Source of the DNA: Azospirillum sp. SYSU D00513
GTDB taxonomy: Bacteria > Pseudomonadota > Alphaproteobacteria > Azospirillales > Azospirillaceae
DNA: 57,553 bases
Reading direction: 5' to 3'
Assembly (NCBI RefSeq): GCF_017356015.1
Contig: NZ_JAFIQV010000041.1
Location: forward strand, 1 to 57,553
Below, one piece after another: positions 16,764 to 24,614 of the stretch. How positions within the stretch are numbered: the stretch's first letter is position 1; each line of letters starts with the position of its first letter. The notes under the pieces are model-generated. The model did not search any database. It worked only from the letters and a program-made list of their open reading frames with translations, and had not been told where the DNA came from. Made by a program: the position numbers and the translations under genes.

Positions 16764-18287
16764 ATGGCGAGGCGTCCGAACATACTCGTTCTCATGGCTG
16801 ACCAGATGACGCCGATGGCGTTGCGCGCCTACGGCCACCCGACGACGAAGACGCCGCACATCGACGCGCTCGCGGAGAAGGGGGTGCTGTTCGAGAGCGC
16901 CTATTGCAACAGCCCGCTCTGCGCGCCCTCGCGCTACGTCTTCATGTCGGGCCGCCTGCCCTCGGCGATCGGGGCCTACGACAACGCGTCGGATTTCCCG
17001 TCGGGCATCCCGACCTTCGCCCATTACATGCGTCATGCGGGATACCGGACGATCCTGTCCGGCAAGATGCATTTCTGCGGCGCGGACCAGCTCCACGGCT
17101 TCGAGGAGCGGCTGACCACCGACATCTACCCGGCCGATTTCGGCTGGACGCCCGACTGGACCGACTTCCAGACACGGCCGAGCTGGTACCACAACATGAG
17201 CTCGGTGACCGACGCCGGCCCCTGCGTGCGCACCAACCAGCTCGACTTCGACGAGGAGGTGGTCTTCACCTCGGAGCGCAAGCTGTATGACCTCGCGCGC
17301 GGCAAGAAGGAGCGGCCCTTCTGCATGGTGGTGTCGCTGACCCACCCGCACGACCCCTACGCCATCCCCGAGGAGTACTGGAACCGCTACACGGACGAGG
17401 AGGTGCCCATGCCCCGCGTCACGCTGGACCCGTCGGAGATGGACCCGCATTCCCTTCGCCTGCGCCACGTCTCCAACATGGACAATGAGCCGGTGACGGA
17501 GCGGCAGATCCGCAACGCGCGGCGCGCCTATTACGGCGCCGTCTCCTACGTGGACGACCAGATCGGCCGCATCCTGAAGGTGCTGAAGGACACGGGCCTC
17601 GCCGACGACACGATCATCGTCCTGCTCTCCGACCACGGCGAGATGCTGGGCGAGCGCGGCCTCTGGTACAAGATGAGCTTCTTCGAGGGCGCCAGCCGCA
17701 TCCCGCTGATCGTCCATGCGCCACAGTATTTCCAGGCCGGCCGCGTCGCTTCCTCGGTGTCGTCGGTGGACATCCTGCCGACCCTGGTCGATCTGGCCTA
17801 CGATGGTGCCGCCCCGGCCTACCGCTCGGCGATCGACGGACGCAGCCTGCTGCCGCACCTCCAGCGCAGCGGTGGCCATGACGAGGTGATCGGCGAGTAT
17901 CTGGCGGAGGGCGCCATCGCCCCGCTCGTCATGATCCGGCGCGGGAACGAGAAGTTCATCCATTCCCCGGCCGATCCCAACCAGCTCTACGATCTCGCCG
18001 ACGATCCGGACGAGCTGAACAACCTCGCGGAGGCTCCAGCCGCGGCGGCCCGGGTCCAGGCCTACCGCGAGGAGGTCGCGCGCCGCTGGGACATGGCCCG
18101 CCTTTACGACAGCGTCATCGCCAGCCAGCAGCAGCGGCTTCTCGTGGCGGAATCGCTGCGTCAGGGAGCGCACCGCGCCTGGGACTTCCAGCCGGTCAAC
18201 GACGCCAGCACCAGCTACATGCGCAACCATCTGGACCTCGACGATCTGGAGGCGATGGCCCGTTTTCCGCGCGTGCGGCCGGCCTGA
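16764..18287 (+). CDS. betC: Choline-sulfatase
   Basis: A cytoplasmic sulfatase that hydrolyses choline-O-sulfate to choline and sulfate, giving an osmoprotectant precursor and a C, N and S source. The 507-residue length fits the family. The formylglycine motif is CAPSR with Cys53. Metal-binding motifs include LMADQMTP near the N-terminus and LSDHGEMLGERGLW. The choline-sulfatase C-terminal segment (AWDFQPVNDAS) is present, which separates it from other sulfatases. It is followed 89 bases downstream by choX, so uptake and hydrolysis are linked. Confidence 0.93.
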   Translation: MARRPNILVLMADQMTPMALRAYGHPTTKTPHIDALAEKGVLFESAYCNSPLCAPSRYVFMSGRLPSAIGAYDNASDFPSGIPTFAHYMRHAGYRTILSGKMHFCGADQLHGFEERLTTDIYPADFGWTPDWTDFQTRPSWYHNMSSVTDAGPCVRTNQLDFDEEVVFTSERKLYDLARGKKERPFCMVVSLTHPHDPYAIPEEYWNRYTDEEVPMPRVTLDPSEMDPHSLRLRHVSNMDNEPVTERQIRNARRAYYGAVSYVDDQIGRILKVLKDTGLADDTIIVLLSDHGEMLGERGLWYKMSFFEGASRIPLIVHAPQYFQAGRVASSVSSVDILPTLVDLAYDGAAPAYRSAIDGRSLLPHLQRSGGHDEVIGEYLAEGAIAPLVMIRRGNEKFIHSPADPNQLYDLADDPDELNNLAEAPAAAARVQAYREEVARRWDMARLYDSVIASQQQRLLVAESLRQGAHRAWDFQPVNDASTSYMRNHLDLDDLEAMARFPRVRPA

Positions 18288-18376
18288 CGGTTTCCACCGG
18301 CGCTGAAACCGGCCACACTCGACCGATCCGGGACCGCCGACCCCTTATCGGCCAACCCTCTTCCAAGGAGATCACC

Positions 18377-19336
18377 ATGTACGGACTGGGACGCGCAGCA
18401 CTTCTGGGTCTGGCAACCACCGTCGGGTTGGCGGCCATGGGGCAACAGGCCCTGGCGGCGGATCCCGCCTCCTGCGAGACGGTGCGGATGGCCGATCCGG
18501 GCTGGACGGACATCACGGCGACCAATGGCGTCGCGGGCGTGCTGCTGAACGCGCTGGGCTATAAGCAGAAGGTCGAGACGGTCGCCGTCCCCATCATCTT
18601 CCAGGGGCTGAAGACCAAGCAGATCGACGTGTTCCTCGGCAACTGGATGCCGGCGCAGTCGACCTTCCTCGACCCTCTGCTCCAGGAGAAGTCGGTCGAA
18701 CTGGTCCGCGCCAACCTGGAGAACGCCAAGTTCACGCTGGCCGTGCCGAGCTACGTGGCGAAGGAGGGGGTGAAGAGCTTCGCCGACCTCGCCAAGTTCG
18801 CCGACCGCTTCGACAAGACCATCTATGGGATCGAGCCCGGTGCGCCGGCGAACCAGAACATCCAGCGCATGCTGGACAAGAAGGACTTCGGCCTCGACGG
18901 CTGGAAGCTGGTCGAATCCAGCGAGCAGGGCATGCTGGCCCAGGCCGTGCGCAAGGCGCGCGGCAAGGACTGGATCGTCTTCCTGGCGTGGCAGCCGCAC
19001 CCCATGAACACCAAGATCGACCTGACCTATCTCGCTGGCGGTGACGCCTATTTCGGCGCGAACTACGGCAGCACGACGGTCAACACCCTGTCGCGCGCCG
19101 GCTATGGCGGGGAATGCCCGAACGCCGCGAAGCTGTTCGGCCAGCTCGCCTACACGGTCGAGATGGAAAACCAGATCATGGCCGCCATCGTGGACGACAA
19201 GAAGGACCCGAAGGACGCGGCCACCGCCTATCTGAAGGCGCATCCGGACCTGGTCGGCCCCTGGCTGGCTGGCGTGCAGACGCGCGACGGAAAGGACGGC
19301 CTCAAGGCCGTTCAGGCCGCCCTCGGACTGAAATAA
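18377..19336 (+). CDS. choX: Choline ABC transporter substrate-binding protein
   Basis: A periplasmic choline-binding protein of the OpuAC/ChoX family, 319 residues. It has a signal peptide ending near ALA (around residue 30) and motifs typical of the family (VRMADPGWTDI, QIDVFLGNWMP, FLAWQPHPMN). It has an AAGGAG ribosome site. The permease and ATPase genes (choW, choV) that usually follow are absent; a 31-codon ORF and a two-component system are found instead. The transporter core must be encoded elsewhere, or the protein serves another purpose. Confidence 0.9.
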   Translation: MYGLGRAALLGLATTVGLAAMGQQALAADPASCETVRMADPGWTDITATNGVAGVLLNALGYKQKVETVAVPIIFQGLKTKQIDVFLGNWMPAQSTFLDPLLQEKSVELVRANLENAKFTLAVPSYVAKEGVKSFADLAKFADRFDKTIYGIEPGAPANQNIQRMLDKKDFGLDGWKLVESSEQGMLAQAVRKARGKDWIVFLAWQPHPMNTKIDLTYLAGGDAYFGANYGSTTVNTLSRAGYGGECPNAAKLFGQLAYTVEMENQIMAAIVDDKKDPKDAATAYLKAHPDLVGPWLAGVQTRDGKDGLKAVQAALGLK

Positions 19337-19394
19337 CCCAAACCGGCGCGGCGGGGGACCGCCGCCCACCCAATCCAGAAGGAAATGTTCCGCC

Positions 19395-19490
19395 ATGTTC
19401 GCCCGGTTGCACGCCTGGTTCCGGTCCCTGTTCAAGCCCGCCTACCGGCCGGAACGCCATTACATGCGCGGTCCCTCCGGCCGACGCTGA
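19395..19490 (+). CDS. Short basic ORF, 31 residues, after choX
   Basis: ATG at 19395 and TGA at 19488-19490 enclose 31 codons, preceded by AGAAGGAA at a good distance. The peptide is rich in Arg and aromatic residues (FARLHAWFRSLFKP near the start). It might be an amphipathic or membrane-associated peptide, or a remnant of a transporter gene. Coding is supported only by the ribosome site and by lying 58 bases after choX. Confidence 0.4.
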   Translation: MFARLHAWFRSLFKPAYRPERHYMRGPSGRR

Positions 19491-19583
19491 CGCCCGTCCC
19501 GCCGCCTTGACAAGCGGGGGGCCGTCGGGCATTGCCGGAAGCGGGGGCACCGTCGAGGGTTGCCCGGGGAAGCGAGGTAAGGC

Positions 19584-20255
19584 GTGCGGCTGCTGCTGGT
19601 CGAGGACAACGAGCGTCTGGCGGATCTCATCGCCGCCGGGCTCGGGGAGGCGGGGTTCGCGGTCGATCCCGCCCGCACGGTCCGCGACGCCGAACACGCC
19701 CTCTCCGTCTTCGCCTACGATCTGCTGCTGCTCGACCTGGGCCTGCCCGACCAGGACGGGATGGCGCTGCTGCGCAGCCTGCGCGCGGCCAGGAACGGGC
19801 TGCCGGTCCTCATCATCACGGCGCGCGGCGGGCTGGATGACCGGCTGTCGGGGCTGAACGGCGGGGCCGACGACTATCTGATCAAGCCCTTCGACATGGC
19901 GGAGCTGGTCGCGCGCTGCCGCGCGCTGCTGCGCCGGCGGCAGGATGTCCTGACGCTCAGCCTCGAGGCGGGGAACGTCGCGCTGGACACGGCGACCCTC
20001 CAGGTGACGGTAGCGGGCCGCCCATGCGACCTGCGGCGCCGTGAGGTGCAGTTGCTGGAGCTGCTGATGCGGCGCAGCGACAAGGTCGTGCCGCGCGCGA
20101 CCATCGAGGAGGCGCTCTACAGCATCGACGAGGAAATCGCCCCCAACACCATCGACGTGCTCGTCTCCCGCCTGCGCAAGCGGCTGATCGCGGAGGAGGC
20201 CGACGTCCAGATCCACACCGTGCGCGGCGTCGGCTACATGGTGAGCGGGCCATGA
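19584..20255 (+). CDS. OmpR-family response regulator
   Basis: A 223-residue regulator with a receiver domain (acidic pocket in VEDNE, phosphoacceptor Asp51 in LLLLDLGLPD, Lys in DDYLIKPF) and a C-terminal winged helix (IDVLVSRLRKRL, TVRGVGYM). It starts with GTG. The stop overlaps the kinase start by 4 bases, so the two are translationally coupled. TctD/QseB-like regulators are the closest group I can name. Target genes are unknown; choX is the nearest gene. Confidence 0.9.
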   Translation: MRLLLVEDNERLADLIAAGLGEAGFAVDPARTVRDAEHALSVFAYDLLLLDLGLPDQDGMALLRSLRAARNGLPVLIITARGGLDDRLSGLNGGADDYLIKPFDMAELVARCRALLRRRQDVLTLSLEAGNVALDTATLQVTVAGRPCDLRRREVQLLELLMRRSDKVVPRATIEEALYSIDEEIAPNTIDVLVSRLRKRLIAEEADVQIHTVRGVGYMVSGP

Positions 20256-21634
20256 CGGGGCGGGCCACGGAGGCGCGCCGGCCGCGCACCCTCGCCTTCC
20301 AGCTCATCACGAGGCTGGCGGCGGTGGCGCTGCTGGTGATCGCGGTGCAGTCGGTGCTGATCGCCTGGCGCGAGGCCGCCGATCCGGTGGAACGGATCGA
20401 GGGCGTGCTGGAGAAGGAGATCGCCGTCCTGTCCGGCTATCTGGAGCCGGACGGGCAGATCCGCCTCCCCGAATCCCTGGCCCAGCGTTACCGCGACTAT
20501 CCCGACGATTACGCCTTCGCGGTCTTCGGCCCGGACACCCGCATCATCGCGCCCATCAACCAGCATCTCATCCACACCCCGCCCCTGACGGAGGACGCGC
20601 GGCTGCGCGAATGGCTGACGTCACGCGAGGAGCTGCGCGGGCCGGTCTGGTCGAGCGGGCGCATGGTCGAGCGCGGCGGCACGGTCTATTGGATCGCGGC
20701 GGCGATGCGCGACGATCCGGCCGACCTCTACCTGTCGGTGATCCTCGACCGCCTGATGGAGGAGATTGGCGTCATCCTCCTGCCGCTGCTGCTGATCCTG
20801 CTGCTGGCGACGGTCTGGACCGTTCGGGGCAGCCTGAAGCCCCTGCAGCGCGCCGCGGCGGAGGCCGCCGCGGTGGACGGCCGGACGGAGGGTGCCCGCA
20901 TCGCCGAGACCCGGCTGCCGGCCGAGGTGCACAGCCTCGTCCGCGCGGTCAACGGGGCGCTGGAGCGCATGGACCGCAGCCTCGCCTTCCAGCGGGAGTT
21001 CACGGCCAACGTCGCGCACGAGCTGCGCACACCGCTCGCCATCCTGACGCTCCAGCTCGACACGCTGCCGGCCGGCGAGGCGACGCGGCGGCTGAAGGCG
21101 GACGCCGGGGGCATGGTGCGGCTGGTCGAGCAGCTCCTGAAGGTCGCGCAGCTCGAGGCCCTCCAGTTCAAGCCGGGCGACCGGGTGGAGCTGGGCGAGG
21201 TGGCGCGCGACGTCACCGCCCTGCTCGCCCCGCTCGCCATCCGCGACGGCAAGGAGCTGGCGTTCGAGGATCAGGAGGCCGGGGCCGTCCACGGCCACGC
21301 CGACGCCATCGCGGCGGCCCTGCGCAACCTCGTGGAGAACGCGCTGCGCGTCTCGCCGCCGGGCGCCACCGTCACCGTCCGGGCGGGTCCGGGACCACGC
21401 CTGTCGGTCGCCGACCAGGGACCGGGGATCCCGAGGGAGATCCGCGAGCGCGTCTTCGAGCGGTTCTGGACCGCCGACCGCAACGGCACCAGCCTCGGTC
21501 TCGGCCTCTTCATCGTCAAGAAGACCATGGAGGCGCATGAGGGCGGCATCGGCATCACCGACGGCGAGGCCGGCGGGGCCGTCTTCACCCTGTCCTTTCC
21601 GCGTCCGCCCCTGCCTGGCCCGTCTCTCCCCTGA
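20252..21634 (+). CDS. Sensor histidine kinase (TctE/QseC-like)
   Basis: A 460-residue kinase with two membrane segments (about 18-36 and 172-192) bracketing a periplasmic sensor of about 130 residues, then a HAMP-like linker. The HisKA site is NVAHELRTPLAIL, and the HATPase domain has NLVENALRVSPPG, DQGPGIP and LGLGLFIVKK. It is the partner of the overlapping response regulator. Its 3' end overlaps the convergent methyltransferase gene by 50 bases. Confidence 0.9.
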   Translation: MTGRATEARRPRTLAFQLITRLAAVALLVIAVQSVLIAWREAADPVERIEGVLEKEIAVLSGYLEPDGQIRLPESLAQRYRDYPDDYAFAVFGPDTRIIAPINQHLIHTPPLTEDARLREWLTSREELRGPVWSSGRMVERGGTVYWIAAAMRDDPADLYLSVILDRLMEEIGVILLPLLLILLLATVWTVRGSLKPLQRAAAEAAAVDGRTEGARIAETRLPAEVHSLVRAVNGALERMDRSLAFQREFTANVAHELRTPLAILTLQLDTLPAGEATRRLKADAGGMVRLVEQLLKVAQLEALQFKPGDRVELGEVARDVTALLAPLAIRDGKELAFEDQEAGAVHGHADAIAAALRNLVENALRVSPPGATVTVRAGPGPRLSVADQGPGIPREIRERVFERFWTADRNGTSLGLGLFIVKKTMEAHEGGIGITDGEAGGAVFTLSFPRPPLPGPSLP

Positions 21635-22958
21635 TGGCGTCGATGCGGACGGCGACCTGCTTGGTGAAGGGGCTGATCGCGAAGCATTGGTAGGCGACGC
21701 CCTGGTCGCGGACGAACTCCTGGAAGGCCTTGTGCTCGTCCTCCCGCCAGGTCCGGTTGCCGATATACTCGTCGAAAACCAGCACCGTTCCCGGCCGGAC
21801 CCGCGGCGCGAGCGCGGTCAGCACCGTCCGGGCCGAGGAATAGATGTCGCTGTCGATGTTCACGAAGCGCAAGGGCTCGCCCCGTTCCCGCAGGAAGGAG
21901 CCGAGCGTGTCCTCGAACCAGCCCGCGTGCAGGGTCACGTTGGGGCGAACCGGCGGAAGCTGCCGCCCGGTGGAAAGCAGCCCCTGCGGGCCGTTCACCC
22001 AGGTCTCCGGCAGCCCTTCGAAGGAATCGAAGCCGTGGACGGCCTGCCCCGCCACGGCGGCGATGTGGTTGATCGAGGTGCCGCGCCGGACCCCGAACTC
22101 CAGCACCATGCCCGGTACCGCCGCCCGCGACAGCGCGTGGCGCAGCAGGTTGGCGCTCATGCCGAAGATCCGCGTGTCCGCAGACAGGTGGGGCTGCACG
22201 GCGGTGACGGATTCGACAAGAGGCAGGCGCTTCGGGTTGCCGGCCACATGCTCCCGGAAGATGCGCACCGCCTCCGCTTCCTGCCCGAGCAGCCGGTGGT
22301 AGGCGCACAGGAAGGCCCAGTAGCGGCCGTTGGCGCCGGAGCAGCCGACGGCGCGCCACAGGCGCCGCAACGCCTCCTCCATGCCAAGGGTCTGTAGCGC
22401 CGGCGCATGACTGCCGAACCAGGCGGCCGCGTGTTCCGGGTCGAGGCTCAGCAGCGCCTCGTATGTGGCGAGCGCGCCCGCCGCGTCGCCCAGATAGGAT
22501 TGGCTGATCGCCTTCTCATACAGCAGGTCCACATCCCCGGCGGCGCCGGGCTGCGCATCGACGATGCGGATCGCGTCCTCGTAGCGGGCGTCGCGGCGGC
22601 AGGCCTGGGCCAGCGCCGCCGGCCCGCCGGGATGGTCCGGGGCAACGGCGAGGGCGCGTTCGAACCAGCCCACGGCGGCCAGGACATCGTTGGTCTGGAG
22701 GAGGGCTTGCCCCAACCCGGACATCGCCTCGACGCCGTCCGGCCGGCGCGCGAGCGCGCGGCGCAGGTGCCGGAGTCCTTCCTCGTTCCGGCGCCGTCCG
22801 AGCAGCGCCGCCGCCCTTAGCAGGTCATGCTCCGGCATGTCCCGCAGCTCTCCGGAATCCAGGAGCCGCAGGGCCGCCTTGAAATGGCGTCGGTCGAGCA
22901 GGTCCCGCACGGCGGCGAGCCCGCCGTTTTGTGGATCGTTCCGTTCGTCTGTCGCCAC
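21585..22958 (-). CDS. TPR-repeat protein with C-terminal TylF-like methyltransferase domain
   Basis: About 457 residues from the GTG at 22958. Residues 1-230 are tetratricopeptide-like helices (LRRALARRPDGVEAMSGLGQAL, WFERALAVAPDHP). Residues 250-445 resemble the TylF/macrocin O-methyltransferase family, with FGVRRGTSINHIA as motif I, HGFDSFEGLPETW, FVNIDSDIYSS and VFDEYIGN. The substrate may be a glycan or lipid-linked sugar; this is not established. The start is uncertain because the frame stays open upstream. Confidence 0.75.
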   Translation of the reverse strand: MATDERNDPQNGGLAAVRDLLDRRHFKAALRLLDSGELRDMPEHDLLRAAALLGRRRNEEGLRHLRRALARRPDGVEAMSGLGQALLQTNDVLAAVGWFERALAVAPDHPGGPAALAQACRRDARYEDAIRIVDAQPGAAGDVDLLYEKAISQSYLGDAAGALATYEALLSLDPEHAAAWFGSHAPALQTLGMEEALRRLWRAVGCSGANGRYWAFLCAYHRLLGQEAEAVRIFREHVAGNPKRLPLVESVTAVQPHLSADTRIFGMSANLLRHALSRAAVPGMVLEFGVRRGTSINHIAAVAGQAVHGFDSFEGLPETWVNGPQGLLSTGRQLPPVRPNVTLHAGWFEDTLGSFLRERGEPLRFVNIDSDIYSSARTVLTALAPRVRPGTVLVFDEYIGNRTWREDEHKAFQEFVRDQGVAYQCFAISPFTKQVAVRIDAIRGETGQAGADAERTG

Positions 22959-23120
22959 GGGATGCCTGCCGCAATTCGGGTGCTGCGCGGGAGCGCGCCG
23001 CCTTATAGCCGCTGCCCGCCGCCGCGCGCCATCCTCCTCGCTTCGGGCCGACGATTTCGGCGGAAAGCGGCCGCGGAGATCGGTTAGAGAAAGGGCCGCT
23101 GTTCGATGAAGGAGCCGTCG

Positions 23121-23867
23121 ATGAAAGGGTGGCAGGCGGTGGCCGCGTGCCTGGAGGTCGTCACCATGCGGGCGGATCCCGGCGTGGAGACGGTTCCGCT
23201 CCGGCGGCTCGCCGAGCCGGAGACGGTCGTTCCACTGGTGCAACGGTTCGGGCGCGCCTATCCGGAGGGCGACCGGCGCGCGGTGGCCTCCATGTGGGTC
23301 AAATATTACTGCCGGATGGTCCTGTCCCCGCTGATCGCCTTTTCCCTGCGCGACCGCTCGGCCCTGCTGGAAGAGGAGAACGAGCCCGCGCTGATCCTGG
23401 CGGGACGGCTGCCCTACGGCCTTCTGCTGCCGCGGCTTCCCAGCCCGGGCCGGACGCTGGACGACATCTACGGAACCGGCCTTCGCGACCACATGGCCCC
23501 GGTCTTCGCCGCCCTGGCCGACGGCTTCGGCCTGTCGCCGCGCGTGTCCTGGGCCAACGCCGGGGTGATCGCCGATCATGTCCTCACCACCCTGGCCGAG
23601 GATCCGGAGCCGGACGACCCCGGTCTCGCCGCGCGGGCGCGGGAGGATCGGGCCGCCGTCATCGCCGCCCGGACCACCTCCTGGTTCCCGGACGGCAATC
23701 CCCTGTACGAGCCGGTGCGGACGGTGGAGGTGGCCTTGGACGGCCGGCTGGTCCGGCATCGTCAGCAGCGGGTCTGCTGCATCCGTGATCTCGTTCCGGG
23801 CATGCCGCTCTGCGGCAACTGCCCGAAGCTGAAGGGCGACGCGCTCGAAGCGGTGCTGAGGGGATGA
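23121..23867 (+). CDS. FhuF-like siderophore-iron reductase
   Basis: A 248-residue protein with the C-terminal cysteine pattern CC-x10-C-x2-C (CCIRDLVPGMPLCGNC) that binds the [2Fe-2S] cluster in FhuF. The SWANAG segment also fits the family. FhuF-type proteins reduce ferric iron on hydroxamate siderophores in the cytoplasm. The ATG at 23121 is preferred over 23106 because AAGGAG lies eight bases upstream. No siderophore receptor or transporter genes are nearby, so its iron source is unknown. Confidence 0.8.
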   Translation: MKGWQAVAACLEVVTMRADPGVETVPLRRLAEPETVVPLVQRFGRAYPEGDRRAVASMWVKYYCRMVLSPLIAFSLRDRSALLEEENEPALILAGRLPYGLLLPRLPSPGRTLDDIYGTGLRDHMAPVFAALADGFGLSPRVSWANAGVIADHVLTTLAEDPEPDDPGLAARAREDRAAVIAARTTSWFPDGNPLYEPVRTVEVALDGRLVRHRQQRVCCIRDLVPGMPLCGNCPKLKGDALEAVLRG

Positions 23868-23877
23868 CGTCCTGCGT

Positions 23878-24336
23878 TCAGCGGCCCCGGCTCACCGGAC
23901 TGCAGGAGTCCAGATGGCCCGCCGCGGCGATGGGAAGCTCGTCGTCGTAGCTTTCCTCGAAACGCAGGATCGTCTCGCCGCGGACGGTCAGGCAATGACG
24001 GGTCCTCGTCTCCACATGCTTGCCGGTGTTCAGGTTCACGGCCAGCACGCGGTTGCGCACATGGATCAGCTCGCCCTCCTCGGTCATCCCTTCCACCTCC
24101 CAGCGGATGAGCGCCCAGTCCTTCCCCAGGATCTCAAAGAAGCGCCGGACGCCCTCATGCCCCAGGAAGGTCCCCGCGATTGGCCGCAGGGCGGCGGTGG
24201 TGCTGTTCGACACCCAGACGACGTCCTCCGCCAAATGGGCGAAGAAACGCTCGGTCCGGCCGACCCCATAGTCTTCGTAGATCTTCGCCAGCCACGCCAG
24301 CGACGGGGCTGAAGCGGGCTCGGGGGCGGGCCTCAT
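23878..24336 (-). CDS. SnoaL/NTF2-like protein
   Basis: About 152 residues with the cone-shaped NTF2/SnoaL fold signature: an N-terminal helix (LAWLAKIYEDYGVGRTERFFAHLAEDVVW), a GHEGVRRFFEIL helix and a terminal strand ending FEESYDDE. Members range from ketosteroid isomerases to limonene epoxide hydrolases and proteins without known activity. No substrate can be assigned. It is convergent with the FhuF-like gene (10-base gap). Confidence 0.72.
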   Translation of the reverse strand: MRPAPEPASAPSLAWLAKIYEDYGVGRTERFFAHLAEDVVWVSNSTTAALRPIAGTFLGHEGVRRFFEILGKDWALIRWEVEGMTEEGELIHVRNRVLAVNLNTGKHVETRTRHCLTVRGETILRFEESYDDELPIAAAGHLDSCSPVSRGR

Positions 24337-24614
24337 AACCTGTGTTCCCGTGCGCCATCCCCTGGCGCCCGTCGGGCGGCGGGAACGGCCGGGACAGGCC
24401 TGGGTTCGGCGGCCGGGCGGAAAAGAGGGATGTGCGGACCTGGCACGGGCTTCCTCCCGGAACCGTTGATTGGACATTTAATTATAATGCGTGCGATTGC
24501 GTTCCGCGACGGCACGATGGACATAAACCTGTCATAGGATCGCCGGCCAGCCGATGCCTTGCAGATTTGAAAGGCCGCCGGGTACGGGAAGTGGAAGGGC
24601 CGGTGGGCAGCCCC

